Part shown: positions 15,852 through 24,895 of the stretch, in pieces | Numbering within the stretch: the stretch's first letter is position 1 | How the letters are laid out: each line of letters starts with the position of its first letter | Assembly: GCA_902601315.1 (NCBI GenBank) | Contig: CACKMS010000003.1 | Coordinates: 1-64,000 of the forward strand | Reading direction: 5' to 3' | Source of the DNA: an uncultured Pelagibacteraceae bacterium | GTDB lineage: Bacteria > Pseudomonadota > Alphaproteobacteria > Pelagibacterales > Pelagibacteraceae | Length of the DNA: 64,000 bases | Program-made: the position numbers and the translations under genes | Notes under the pieces: generated by a model | The model's input: only the letters and a program-made list of their open reading frames with translations | Told to the model about the DNA's origin: nothing | Database searches by the model: none

Positions 15852-17578
15852 AATTTCTTAACTAGATAGTAAGTTTCAATAAATATATTAAGGCTTAAAT
15901 AAATTAGTATTAAAAATGTATATGCCTCATATTTTGTATTAACGTGTCCTCCAAATAAAGTTATGAACGTAATGATAATTAAATATGAAGAAAGAATAGA
16001 AAAATTCATGATTTTTCTATTACTTAAGAAAGATAAAAATATGAACCAAGAAACAAAAAATCCAAAATAATCTCTCATAAAATATCGGACTGGTAATGAT
16101 AAATTAGTTATATTAAATTCACTATTGTTATTTAATATTGAATAATAGCTCTCTTTATACTTTTGAAAATGACTTTTAGACAAAACATTTTCTGGACATC
16201 TTCCACCATTAAATGAGGTTTTCATCCATGGCAGAATGCCAAGATTATATTTTATTTTAGTTGCTCTATTATCAGAATGCTCCAATTTTTTGTTCTCAAA
16301 ATAATTTGAAAATGGTTTATTAAATCGTCCTAAAGAATAATTTAATTCTAAAAAAATTAAGTCTCTTAAATTTTTATTTGAGTAAAATATCTCAAAAGCA
16401 ACTTTTGATAGAATTTTATTCGTATAATATTTACCAAAATTCAATTCCATAAAAGAGGGTAAATGCAATATATAATGATGATTACGATTATTTTCTTTGA
16501 AAATATTTTCGATTAAACCTTTGCTATTATCTTTATCTAAAAAATTACCGTAATATTCATTATATAACTCAGAACCTTTTTTATTTTTTTCCATTGGGGT
16601 GATTGGCGATATTGAATTTTTAATTAATTTGAGATGATTTATAGTTTTGTCGCTTTGATTTTCGAAAATAAGTAATAAATCATTGTAAAGTTTTTTTGTA
16701 TTTTCACCATTCTCAACCAACAAATAATTTTTTATATTTGAGATATTACTTTTTTTACCAGTTATTCTGGCCAAGTTATTTTCAGTACTTAATGCGAATT
16801 TCCATAATAGTTGTGCACCACTTTTGTGATTTATTGAACTGTATGAAAGTAAAAATTCTTTATATTGTTTTTGCTTAATTAAGTGTTTGTTATTTATTGA
16901 TATATATATAAATAAAGGTGAAATTAAAATTATCACTGAAATAAAAAATCTTTTGTAAAAAAGTTGAATAGAATCTCTATCTAAAAATAGTTTTAAATTT
17001 AATGTTGTAAAAAAAATTATTTGTAAAAATATAAATTCCCATCTTGTAAAGGTTAATAGCACAAGAAAAAATGAAGCTAAATAATATGAAATTATATTTT
17101 TGTTGAAAAAAAAATTATAAATAAAATAGAAAATTATAGAGAGCAAAAATACAGCAAGATTTATAGATAAAATAAGTTTTATATAAACTAGATGTACTAA
17201 TGAAATTATTATAATTAAAGCTGAAAGAATACCGAAAAATCTATTATAATTTTTAAAAGTAAGATATGTAAAAATAGGAGTTAATAGAGATATTAATATA
17301 TGAAATATTAAAATACCATTAAAACTATTGAATAAATATGTTCCACTTAAAATTAATATTATTGGATAAAGTGGTCCTCTATAAGATCCATATCCAAGAG
17401 ACGATCCATTTACAAAAAAATTATATATTGATTTACCGTACATGAAGTTTGTGGCAGCATCGCACTCAAAACCAATAGTTAGATCAGTGTAAAAGAAATA
17501 TAAAATAATTAAATTTATCAAAGAGATAAAAATAATATCTAAATAAGCATTTGTTTTATTTTTTTTAAATAAACTCAT
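15833..17578 (-). CDS. Polytopic GT-C glycosyltransferase, GT39/ArnT-like
   Basis: 581 residues with about ten hydrophobic spans clustered at the N-terminal two thirds and near the C-terminus. The loop after the first span contains FECDAATNFMYGKSIY, an acidic residue in the position that is catalytic in dolichyl-phosphate-mannose:protein mannosyltransferase-like enzymes. These use a polyprenyl-phosphate sugar as donor in the periplasm, which fits the DPM1-like synthase at 13561. A hydrophilic central region of about 200 residues is unusual in its lack of recognisable repeats. It lies 9 bp downstream of the WecA-like gene on the same strand. Confidence 0.7.
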   Translation of the reverse strand: MSLFKKNKTNAYLDIIFISLINLIILYFFYTDLTIGFECDAATNFMYGKSIYNFFVNGSSLGYGSYRGPLYPIILILSGTYLFNSFNGILIFHILISLLTPIFTYLTFKNYNRFFGILSALIIIISLVHLVYIKLILSINLAVFLLSIIFYFIYNFFFNKNIISYYLASFFLVLLTFTRWEFIFLQIIFFTTLNLKLFLDRDSIQLFYKRFFISVIILISPLFIYISINNKHLIKQKQYKEFLLSYSSINHKSGAQLLWKFALSTENNLARITGKKSNISNIKNYLLVENGENTKKLYNDLLLIFENQSDKTINHLKLIKNSISPITPMEKNKKGSELYNEYYGNFLDKDNSKGLIENIFKENNRNHHYILHLPSFMELNFGKYYTNKILSKVAFEIFYSNKNLRDLIFLELNYSLGRFNKPFSNYFENKKLEHSDNRATKIKYNLGILPWMKTSFNGGRCPENVLSKSHFQKYKESYYSILNNNSEFNITNLSLPVRYFMRDYFGFFVSWFIFLSFLSNRKIMNFSILSSYLIIITFITLFGGHVNTKYEAYTFLILIYLSLNIFIETYYLVKKFYLYLR

Positions 17579-17587
17579 GTATATTTA

Positions 17588-18583
17588 CTAAATAATTTTA
17601 TTTTGCAATTTTTGTTCTCTATAGCTAAAATATGAAAAGAATGTTATTATATAGATATAAATTGAAAAATTTGTAAATTTTAAAAGATAAATAACTAACC
17701 CAAATATTATAAATAAAATATGTATTAAAGTTATCTTTATCAAACTTCTTACTTGATTCTTGTCGATAATATAATGAATATGGTCCCTACCGGGTTTAAA
17801 AATGTTTCTTCGTCTAATAATTCTTGAGAGATTAGTTGATAAAAATTCAAAAACAGGAAATGCAACGACCCAAATAAAAAATTCTGCTGTTATTAAGTTT
17901 AATATATAAACATAATAAATTCCAAACGAACCAATGATAAATCCCAATAAATAACTTCCACTATTTCCAAGAAAAGTTTTTGAAATTTTGTTATTTGATA
18001 AATTAAAAAATAAAAATATTAACAAAATAATAACTAAATTATTTAAAATAATTTCGGTGGTGCCAGAAGTATAGTAAATAAATAAGTTTAGCGTCAATAT
18101 TGATATTAATGAAATTGCTCCCAAGGAACCATCAATTCCATCTAAATAATTAAAACTGTTAATAATAAAAATTAAACATAAACTGGTAAAGATTATTGAA
18201 AAACTCCCAAGAGTTAAAATTCCAATAGGATAAATTTCTCCTAAATTATAAACAATAAAACCATTATAAACCAAGTAAAAAACGCATGAAATTTGAACAA
18301 GTAATCTTGTAGTTAGACTAATATAATATTTATCGTCTAATACACCAATCAAAGCGATTCCAAAAGACGCTATAATAACAGAGGTTAAATATCTATCAAA
18401 ATCGTAAATTTTTAAAAGAATAAGTAAAACAATATAAATTCCTAAACCACCGATGTTAGGTGTATTAAATTTATGTTTTTTTCTTGAAGAAGGTTTATCT
18501 AATAATCCCAATGGATTTGCCAGTTTAATTAATATAAAAAAAATAGCTGATGTTGTCAAAATTATTAAAATATAATTATTCAT
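17588..18583 (-). CDS. WecA/MraY-family undecaprenyl-phosphate glycosyl-1-phosphate transferase
   Basis: 331 residues with about ten membrane spans. GLGIYIV follows the N-terminal KFNTPNIGG segment, GVLDDKYYIS carries the DD motif, NSFNYLDGIDG is the NxxNxxDGIDG catalytic loop, and GRDHIHYII is the HIHH-like cytoplasmic loop. It starts surface glycan synthesis by moving a HexNAc-1-phosphate to undecaprenyl phosphate. It is arranged divergently with the ligase/polymerase gene, whose apparent start lies inside this coding region (34-bp overlap). Confidence 0.85.
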   Translation of the reverse strand: MNNYILIILTTSAIFFILIKLANPLGLLDKPSSRKKHKFNTPNIGGLGIYIVLLILLKIYDFDRYLTSVIIASFGIALIGVLDDKYYISLTTRLLVQISCVFYLVYNGFIVYNLGEIYPIGILTLGSFSIIFTSLCLIFIINSFNYLDGIDGSLGAISLISILTLNLFIYYTSGTTEIILNNLVIILLIFLFFNLSNNKISKTFLGNSGSYLLGFIIGSFGIYYVYILNLITAEFFIWVVAFPVFEFLSTNLSRIIRRRNIFKPGRDHIHYIIDKNQVRSLIKITLIHILFIIFGLVIYLLKFTNFSIYIYIITFFSYFSYREQKLQNKII

Positions 18584-19818
18584 TTAAATTAAGTGAAATA
18601 AATACTTATAGTGTTTTTTATTTTTTATCTATTTTTTTTCCTTTAATTTTTATTATAGGGCCACTTCTTTTGGAATTAATTTGCCTTTTTTTTATTTTTT
18701 TTTGTATAAATTATTATAAAGACATAAAGAAATATATTTTAGTAAATAAAAAAATAGAAATACTTATATTTTCTTATTTCATTTATTTAATTTTACTTTC
18801 TCTAATCTCAATTGATCCAAAACTGTCATTAGAATCTTCACTTTTTTTATTTAGGTATTTCTTTTTCATAATTTTTTTTTCTTTTCTATTGTTAAATAAT
18901 AGTATTTTAAAAAATTTTATTTATATAATTTTCTTTTTATCAATAATTTTATCAATTGATGGTTTATATGAATATTTTTTTTCCAAAAATATATTAGGTT
19001 TTAATCAACAATACCCTGAGAGACTATCTAGTTTTTTTAAGGATGAATTAATTTTAGGAAGTTTTTTATCAAGGATTTTTTGTATATCGGTTTTAATATT
19101 TCTTCTTAATGAAAGAAAAATATTTAAAAAAAACTATATTTTTATATCTTATGTATCTTTAATTGGATTAGTGGTTTTTTTAAGTGGAGAAAGAACTTCA
19201 TTTATTATTTTAATTTTAAATATAAGCATACTAGTTCTAATTGATAATTTTAGAAAACAAATATTTTTTATATTTTTAATAATGTTTCTCTCTGTTATTA
19301 CAATTAATTTAATCAATCCAAATTCAATGAACAGAATGATTGAACATACAAAAAAACAAATTTTATTAAATGAATTTAAATTATATCCAAAAGAATACCT
19401 TGCTCATTTTGAAATTTCTATCAAGATGTTCAAAGAAAAACCCGTTTTTGGACATGGAACTAAAATTTTTAGAGAAGAATGTAAAAATTTGAAATATAAA
19501 AATATTAATGGTTGTTCGACGCATACTCATAATTTTTTTCTACAAAGTCTCTCAGAAACAGGAATATTAGGAACCTCGTTTTTGGTATATTTTTTTTTCT
19601 TAATTTTCAAAAGAACAATTCTAATAAAAAAATTCAACTACAATAGAAATAATTATGTGAAAGCAAAAACAATTCTAGGAATATCTTTTTTAATTAATTT
19701 TTTACCTTTTTTAACTACAGGTAATTTATTTAACAATTGGTTGTTATATTTATTGTCAATGCCATTAATTTTTTTTATTTCTTTAGATAACAATAAATTA
19801 ATTAAAAACTTTAAATAA
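18550..19818 (+). CDS. O-antigen ligase/polymerase family membrane protein (WaaL/Wzy-like)
   Basis: 422 residues with about 11 hydrophobic spans. The large periplasmic loop contains KPVFGHGTKIF and a following CSTHTHNFFLQSLSETGILG, which is the typical Wzy_C/WaaL signature with its conserved histidine. It should join or polymerise undecaprenyl-linked glycan on lipid A-core or a similar acceptor. ATG 18550 is the only ATG available before the first span, which puts the start inside the divergent WecA-like gene. The stop overlaps the convergent GT2 gene by 21 bp. Confidence 0.8.
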   Translation: MLSKLLKYNYSFKLSEINTYSVFYFLSIFFPLIFIIGPLLLELICLFFIFFCINYYKDIKKYILVNKKIEILIFSYFIYLILLSLISIDPKLSLESSLFLFRYFFFIIFFSFLLLNNSILKNFIYIIFFLSIILSIDGLYEYFFSKNILGFNQQYPERLSSFFKDELILGSFLSRIFCISVLIFLLNERKIFKKNYIFISYVSLIGLVVFLSGERTSFIILILNISILVLIDNFRKQIFFIFLIMFLSVITINLINPNSMNRMIEHTKKQILLNEFKLYPKEYLAHFEISIKMFKEKPVFGHGTKIFREECKNLKYKNINGCSTHTHNFFLQSLSETGILGTSFLVYFFFLIFKRTILIKKFNYNRNNYVKAKTILGISFLINFLPFLTTGNLFNNWLLYLLSMPLIFFISLDNNKLIKNFK

Positions 19819-20718
19819 AAAATTCAACAGTTTAGGATTGATTAAAAATCTTATTTTCTTCCATACTAAAAATTTTATTGATCTAAAAAACCATTTAAAA
19901 GATATAATTTCCTTAAAACCTAGAAAAATTAACTTTGGTATTGAAAAAACTGATAAGTCATAATGTAAATTACAGTTTATAAAAAAATTATAAAATGATT
20001 TTTTATTTTTTTTTAAATTTTTCATCTCATTTATTAAGTATGCATCAGATCTAACTTTACCCCATTGATTTTTTCTAACAATAAATTCAGATAAATTTTT
20101 ATTTAAATATGTAAAACCATACTTACTTGCCAAGTATTGCAAATTTAGCATATCACATCTATAGCCATACTTTCTTTTAAAAATATTATCTTTTAAAAAT
20201 ATTTTAGAATTTATTACAACAGTATTATGATAAATTTTAAACTGATGTTCTCTAAAAACATTTTCTACATAATTTTTATTATAGTAACCATTTCTTAAAA
20301 AAGAAAATTTGATTAAGTATTTATGTTTATTGATTAAATTTTTAATAATAATATTAGAAAATACAAATGGCGAATGAATATTTTTAACCAATATTTTTAT
20401 GTTTTCCTTAAAAAAATTTTTATAAATTCTGTCATCAGTTGCTTTAATATAAAAAAATTTAGAATTTATTTTTTTAAATGCAATTTCTAAAGATTTCTCA
20501 GGCCCTAAATTCACATTATTAGAGACAAAATCTAAAATTATTTTTTTATTGAGTTTGTTTCTTATATTGGCTCTAAGTTTTGGGTCTTGATTGCCGTCGT
20601 CAATAAAAATTATTTTGAACGGTAAAAATGTTTGCGCATTTATATCATTAATTGACTTATTAAGAAATTCGTAGTCTTTATAGAATGGCCAAATTATTTC
20701 GTATCTATTTTTTTTCAT
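19798..20718 (-). CDS. GT2-family glycosyltransferase
   Basis: 306 residues. The N-terminal IIWPFYKDYEFL, FKIIFIDDGNQD and NNVNLGPEKSLEIA segments mark the nucleotide-binding half of a GT-A fold, and FYIKATDDRIY holds the metal-binding acids. There is no membrane span except a weakly hydrophobic C-terminus. It probably adds one sugar to the lipid-linked glycan in the cytoplasm. The gene stands alone, facing the ligase gene, with which it overlaps at the 3' end. Confidence 0.75.
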   Translation of the reverse strand: MKKNRYEIIWPFYKDYEFLNKSINDINAQTFLPFKIIFIDDGNQDPKLRANIRNKLNKKIILDFVSNNVNLGPEKSLEIAFKKINSKFFYIKATDDRIYKNFFKENIKILVKNIHSPFVFSNIIIKNLINKHKYLIKFSFLRNGYYNKNYVENVFREHQFKIYHNTVVINSKIFLKDNIFKRKYGYRCDMLNLQYLASKYGFTYLNKNLSEFIVRKNQWGKVRSDAYLINEMKNLKKNKKSFYNFFINCNLHYDLSVFSIPKLIFLGFKEIISFKWFFRSIKFLVWKKIRFLINPKLLNFLFKVFN

Positions 20719-20785
20719 ATATATACAAAAACGTACTTAAATATTCACTTAATGTATATTATTATAAGTAATTTAATCTCTTAAA

Positions 20786-21487
20786 ATGTTTAAAAATAAA
20801 ATTTTTATTATTTTATCAATACTTTTGACTATTTCTTTATTTTTATTTGTACAAGAAATAATTAATGCGGATAAGTTTTTTTTTAGTCAGAGTCAAATAA
20901 ATAATAGCATAGATTTATACAAAAATTTTTTCTTATTAAACAAATTTTTATTTTTTTTTCTTTCTTCTTTATGGATTTTTTTTTTAGGATTCGGCACACC
21001 TATTTTGGTTTTAGCTGTTTTAATATATGATATTTTTTTTGCAATATTTATAGTCTTTTCATCTTTTGTATTAGGTGCATCATCTTTGTTTTTTTTTTCG
21101 AAAAAACTCTTCAAAAAATATCTAAAAAAAAAGTTAAAAATAAAAAATTTAAAAAATTATTTTTCGATTTTAAAAAAAAGTCAGAATTTTAATTATTTAA
21201 TAATTCGACTAATTCCTGGAATTCCTTTTCCATTAAAAAATATTTTACCAGCATTTACGAAAATGAAATATTTTAATTTTATATTTATTTTTACTTTGGT
21301 TGAATTACCAACAATAACTATTAATGTGTTTCTGTATTCAGGTATTAAAAATGCGATAATAAATTACGAAAATGTATCTAATAGTATACTAAATAATTTC
21401 TACTTAATAATTCCTTTATTAATAATAATAATTGTGAGTTATTTTAAAATCCAAATTAAAAAAATGTACCTATTTAAAAAAAAGTAA
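20786..21487 (+). CDS. TVP38/TMEM64 (DedA-like, VTT domain) membrane protein
   Basis: 233 residues with five to six hydrophobic spans. The VTT-domain landmarks are the glycine-rich GFGTPILV re-entrant segment and IIRLIPGIPFPLKN, matching the conserved R-x-x-P-x-x-P/G element. Members of this superfamily include proposed lipid and undecaprenyl-phosphate flippases; that role would suit a glycan island but is not shown by the sequence. It is encoded alone, divergent from the GT2 gene. Confidence 0.75.
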   Translation: MFKNKIFIILSILLTISLFLFVQEIINADKFFFSQSQINNSIDLYKNFFLLNKFLFFFLSSLWIFFLGFGTPILVLAVLIYDIFFAIFIVFSSFVLGASSLFFFSKKLFKKYLKKKLKIKNLKNYFSILKKSQNFNYLIIRLIPGIPFPLKNILPAFTKMKYFNFIFIFTLVELPTITINVFLYSGIKNAIINYENVSNSILNNFYLIIPLLIIIIVSYFKIQIKKMYLFKKK

Positions 21488-21540
21488 ATATTACTTATTG
21501 ATATTGATATTTTTATAAAATTTGTCTATTAGATAAGTGC

Positions 21541-22125
21541 ATGAATTTCCCAAAAAAATTTTTCGATAATTTTAAAAAATCCTTGGATGGCATAGATTTA
21601 TTAAAGTTAGAAAAATGTGCTAAATTACTTCAAAATGTAAGAAAAAATAAAGGTAGATTGTTTATACTTGGCGTAGGAGGTAGTGCAGGAAATACTTCTC
21701 ATGCAGTAAATGACTTTAGAAAGCTTTGTAGTATTGAAGCTTATAGTCCAACCGATAATGTTTCAGAAATAACAGCACGAACAAATGATGAGGGGTTTGA
21801 TACGATTTTTAGCGAGTATTTGAAAATTTCAAATTTAAACAAAAGAGATCTTTTGTTAATTTTTTCAGTTGGAGGAGGAAATGAGAAAAGAAAGGTTTCT
21901 ATGGGATTGATAGAAGCAATAAAACTATCAAAAAAGAAAAAGTCAAAAGTAATTAGTTTTGTTGGAAAAGATGATGGATATGCTTACTATAATTCTGATA
22001 TTTCTATATTGATGAGTTCACCAGATAAAAAATTTGTTACACCTGTTAGTGAACCTATGCAAGCAGTATTATGGCATGCACTAGTATCGCATCCAATATT
22101 GCAAACAAAGAAAACTAAGTGGTAA
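21541..22125 (+). CDS. SIS-domain sugar isomerase, GmhA-like
   Basis: 194 residues, the usual GmhA length. The phosphosugar-binding loop is GVGGSAGNTSHAVNDFRK, a second loop is FSVGGGN, SEITARTNDEGF includes the catalytic-type glutamate, and a His lies in LWHALVSHP near the C-terminus. GmhA converts sedoheptulose 7-phosphate to D-glycero-D-manno-heptose 7-phosphate. With the HAD protein at 8337 it could supply heptose, though the linking kinase is not in this window. It is followed after 26 bp by an epimerase-type SDR. Confidence 0.75.
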   Translation: MNFPKKFFDNFKKSLDGIDLLKLEKCAKLLQNVRKNKGRLFILGVGGSAGNTSHAVNDFRKLCSIEAYSPTDNVSEITARTNDEGFDTIFSEYLKISNLNKRDLLLIFSVGGGNEKRKVSMGLIEAIKLSKKKKSKVISFVGKDDGYAYYNSDISILMSSPDKKFVTPVSEPMQAVLWHALVSHPILQTKKTKW

Positions 22126-22151
22126 TATTATAATTTATCCATTTAATAAAA

Positions 22152-23042
22152 TTGAAAAAAAATATCTTAATTGTTACTGGTGGAGCTGGATTTGTTGGTT
22201 CAAACTTAATTGAAAAACTTCTAATCAAATATCCTAAGTTTAATATAATTAGTATAGATAACTATTCGTCAGGAAAAAAAAAAAATCATATTAACTCCAA
22301 AAATGTAAAATACTTAAAATGTAACACTAAAGAAATAAATCAAAAATTAATTAATTTAAAAAAAAAAATACATACAATTTTTCATTTCGGAGAATTTTCG
22401 AGAATATATAAAAGTTTTAAATATTTTAATCAATGCATCGATTCTAATTTAATAGGGAGTAAAGAAGTATTTATGTTTTGCCTTAGAAATAAAATAAATT
22501 TAATATATTCAGCAACTTCCGCATCCCTTGGTAATAATGGAGATGATCAAAATCTTTCACCATATTCGTTTTCAAAAAGTAAAAATTTAGAATTATTGGA
22601 AAATTTAAAAAAATGGTTTAATTTTAAATTTAGTATTATCTATTTTTACAACGTTTATGGTGAAAGACAAATATCTGTTGGAGAAATGTCTACAGTAATA
22701 GGTATATTTGAAGAACAATTTAAAAATAAGAAACCATTAACTGTAGTATTGCCAGGAACTCAAACAAGGAGATTCACTTATATTCAAGATACAGTAGATT
22801 TCTGTTTAAATGTTTGGAAAAATAAAAAAAATGGTCATTTTGCAATAACAAGTAAAAAATCATATTCAATTTTTGAGGTTGCAAAAATGTTCTCAAAAAA
22901 AATTAAATTTTTAAAAGCTAGAAAGGGAGAGAGGTTTGCATCTGCTCTCACAGATATGAATTTAAATAACAAAATAACCAAAGTATATTCAAAAACAAAT
23001 TTAAAGAGTTATATTAATAATAGAACAAATAAACTTAATTAA
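22152..23042 (+). CDS. NAD-dependent nucleotide-sugar epimerase/dehydratase
   Basis: 296-residue extended SDR from TTG 22152. VTGGAGFVGSNLI (about 7-19) is the NAD site and SPYSFSKSKN gives the YxxxK pair. NVYGERQ and GTQTRRFTYIQDTV are the substrate-domain landmarks shared by UDP-glucose 4-epimerases and GDP/ADP-heptose modifying enzymes. A 12-A run lies at 22274-22285. It is the last gene of the island before the 5S gene and is co-oriented with the GmhA-like gene, so a heptose-related substrate is possible but unproven. Confidence 0.7.
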   Translation: MKKNILIVTGGAGFVGSNLIEKLLIKYPKFNIISIDNYSSGKKKNHINSKNVKYLKCNTKEINQKLINLKKKIHTIFHFGEFSRIYKSFKYFNQCIDSNLIGSKEVFMFCLRNKINLIYSATSASLGNNGDDQNLSPYSFSKSKNLELLENLKKWFNFKFSIIYFYNVYGERQISVGEMSTVIGIFEEQFKNKKPLTVVLPGTQTRRFTYIQDTVDFCLNVWKNKKNGHFAITSKKSYSIFEVAKMFSKKIKFLKARKGERFASALTDMNLNNKITKVYSKTNLKSYINNRTNKLN

Positions 23043-23092
23043 ATTAAGGTAAATCTGACAAAAATTATTGTAAATATTAGAAAATAAAAAGA

Positions 23093-23120
23093 TTTACAAA
23101 TAAATATTTATTATTATAAG
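23093..23120 (+). promoter_or_regulatory. Probable sigma-70 promoter of the separate 5S rRNA gene
   Basis: TTTACA at 23093-23098 and TATAAG at 23115-23120 are separated by 16 bp. The expected transcription start, six to seven bases further, coincides with the mature 5S 5' end near 23126. This would allow 5S to be made independently of the distant 16S-23S genes. The surrounding sequence is A+T-rich, so a chance match cannot be excluded. Confidence 0.5.
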
Positions 23121-23125
23121 TTTTC

Positions 23126-23243
23126 TGCCTGGTAATTTTTGCGAAGGTGTAACACCCGATACCATTCCGAACTCGGAAGTTAAGCCCTTCAGCGCCGATG
23201 GTACTTTGTCTTAAGGCATGGAAGAGTAGGACATTGCCAGGCT
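23126..23243 (+). rRNA. rrf: 5S ribosomal RNA
   Basis: About 118 nt. The ends TGCCTGG and CCAGGC pair as the terminal stem, and the internal segments AACACCCGATACCATTCCGA and ACTCGGAAGTTAAGC are the conserved 5S loop B/C sequences. No 23S or tRNA sequence is adjacent upstream; instead the glycan island abuts it. rpmJ begins 9 bp after the end without a terminator. Confidence 0.95.
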
Positions 23244-23252
23244 AAAACTATT

Positions 23253-23378
23253 ATGAAAATAGCAAGCTCACTTAAATCTTTAAAAAAAAGAGATCTAAAC
23301 TCTAAACTTGTTAGAAGAAGGGGTAGAGTTTACATAATTAATAAAAAAAATCCAAAATTTAAAGCGAGACAAAAATAG
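23253..23378 (+). CDS. rpmJ: 50S ribosomal protein L36
   Basis: 41 residues beginning [14 protein letters not shown] and ending [10 protein letters not shown]. This is the longer L36 form common in alphaproteobacteria, which lacks the zinc-binding Cys residues of the classic type. It binds 23S rRNA in the large subunit. It starts 9 bp after the 5S gene, so it is probably read from the 5S promoter, and ends 4 bp before the cytochrome oxidase subunit IV gene. Confidence 0.93.
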   Translation: MKIASSLKSLKKRDLNSKLVRRRGRVYIINKKNPKFKARQK

Positions 23379-23382
23379 TTTT

Positions 23383-23493
23383 ATGGATAATGAAAACCAT
23401 AAAAATACTTGGAATAATTTTACAAAATTTGTTCTATGGGGAACTATTTCCGTAGTTTGTATTTTAGTATTAATGGCAATTTTTCTTTTATAA
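23383..23493 (+). CDS. aa3-type cytochrome c oxidase subunit IV-like small membrane protein
   Basis: 36 residues: a short polar head MDNENHKNTWNNF and one hydrophobic span ending LMAIFLL. The length, single span and position directly before pntAA match the bacterial subunit IV family (COX4_pro_2) of alphaproteobacterial cytochrome oxidases. The stop codon abuts the pntAA start with no spacer, so both are expressed together. Confidence 0.7.
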   Translation: MDNENHKNTWNNFTKFVLWGTISVVCILVLMAIFLL

Positions 23494-24582
23494 ATGAAAA
23501 TAGGTTCAATAAAAGAAAACTTAAAAATAGAACAGCGTATCGCCGTTACCCCAGAAATAATTAAAAAATATAAATCATTAAATCTAAATATAATTCTACC
23601 GAAAGGATATGGTGAACACTTAGGTATTTCTGACGATGAATTTATTAGTGAAGGAGCAGAAATAGTAAATGATAAAGAAAAAGTATTATCAGAGGCTGAT
23701 GTAGTTTTACAAATGAATTTAATAGGCGAAGAGAATTTTGAAAAATTAAAAAATGAACAAATTTTAATTGGCGTTTTAAATCCTTATTCTAATAAAGAAA
23801 AAATAAAAAAACTTTTAGATAAAAAAATAAATTGTTTTTCTCTTGAGCTTTTACCAAGAATTACAAGAGCACAATCTATGGATATACTTTCATCTCAAGC
23901 AAATTTAGCAGGTTACAAAGCGGTAATAGATTCATTTGCATATTATCAAAAAGCCATTCCTATGATGATGACTGCAGCAGGAACAATACCTGCGGCCAAA
24001 GTATTAGTTGTAGGAGCAGGGGTTGCGGGATTACAAGCAATTGCAACTGCAAAAAGAATGGGCGCTATAGTTTATGCAACAGATGTAAGATTAGCATCAA
24101 AAGAGCAAGTTGAAAGTTTAGGTGGAAAATTCCTAACTGTTGAAGGTGCAGAAAATTTAGAGACTAAAGGTGGATATGCAAAAGAAGCATCTGAAGATTT
24201 TAAACAGAAACAAGAGGATTTATTAAAAGAAACATTAAAAAAAATTGATATAATCATCTGTACTGCCTTAATTCCAGGAAAAAAAGCGCCTTTAATTATA
24301 AAAAAAGACATGATTGACGTGATGCAAAGTGGATCTGTAATTTATGATCTTGCAGCATCTCAGGGAGGAAATTCTGAACTTACAAAAGTAAATGAAATTA
24401 TAGATCATAATGGAGTAAAAATAATGGGAGATAGCAATATTTTGAATAAACTACCAAATTCAGCCTCAAACTTGTATGCAAAAAATATGTTCAATTTTGT
24501 AAGTAATTTATATGATAAAGAAAACAAAAAAATAAATATAAATTTAGAAGATGAAATTATAGAGAAAACTCAAATTAAATAA
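23494..24582 (+). CDS. pntAA: NAD(P) transhydrogenase subunit alpha part 1 (NAD-binding, dI)
   Basis: 362 residues of the alanine dehydrogenase/PntA fold. It begins with MKIGSIKENLKIEQRIAVTP and has RAQSMDILSSQANLAG and the NAD-binding VVGAGVAGLQAIATA with ATDVR at the end of the second strand. The C-terminal ASQGGNSE segment is conserved. In alphaproteobacteria the alpha subunit is split into a soluble part and a membrane part, as here. The enzyme couples proton entry to hydride transfer from NADH to NADP+. Confidence 0.93.
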   Translation: MKIGSIKENLKIEQRIAVTPEIIKKYKSLNLNIILPKGYGEHLGISDDEFISEGAEIVNDKEKVLSEADVVLQMNLIGEENFEKLKNEQILIGVLNPYSNKEKIKKLLDKKINCFSLELLPRITRAQSMDILSSQANLAGYKAVIDSFAYYQKAIPMMMTAAGTIPAAKVLVVGAGVAGLQAIATAKRMGAIVYATDVRLASKEQVESLGGKFLTVEGAENLETKGGYAKEASEDFKQKQEDLLKETLKKIDIIICTALIPGKKAPLIIKKDMIDVMQSGSVIYDLAASQGGNSELTKVNEIIDHNGVKIMGDSNILNKLPNSASNLYAKNMFNFVSNLYDKENKKININLEDEIIEKTQIK

Positions 24583-24584
24583 TT

Positions 24585-24890
24585 ATGGAAATAGATCCTT
24601 TTATATTCAGATTTAGTATATTTATACTGTCAATCTTTGTTGGTTATTATGTGGTTTGGAGTGTAACACCATCTCTCCATACACCTTTAATGTCTGTTAC
24701 AAACGCAATTTCTTCCGTAATTATTGTAGGTGCGATTATTGCAGCTTTAGCAAGTAATTCAGATAAAATTTTTGATAATTCAAGCATATTTGGATTTCTT
24801 GCTATTATTTTAGCAGCAGTTAATATTTTTGGCGGTTTTTTGGTGACCCAACGAATGCTTCAAATGTATAAGAAAAAGAAAAATAAATAA
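24585..24890 (+). CDS. pntAB: NAD(P) transhydrogenase subunit alpha part 2 (membrane)
   Basis: 101 residues with three hydrophobic spans; VVWSVTPSLHTPLMSVTNAI contains the conserved membrane-entry sequence of this subunit. It lies 2 bp after pntAA and 5 bp before pntB. It contributes helices to the proton channel (dII) with PntB. Confidence 0.93.
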   Translation: MEIDPFIFRFSIFILSIFVGYYVVWSVTPSLHTPLMSVTNAISSVIIVGAIIAALASNSDKIFDNSSIFGFLAIILAAVNIFGGFLVTQRMLQMYKKKKNK

Positions 24891-24895
24891 ATCTT

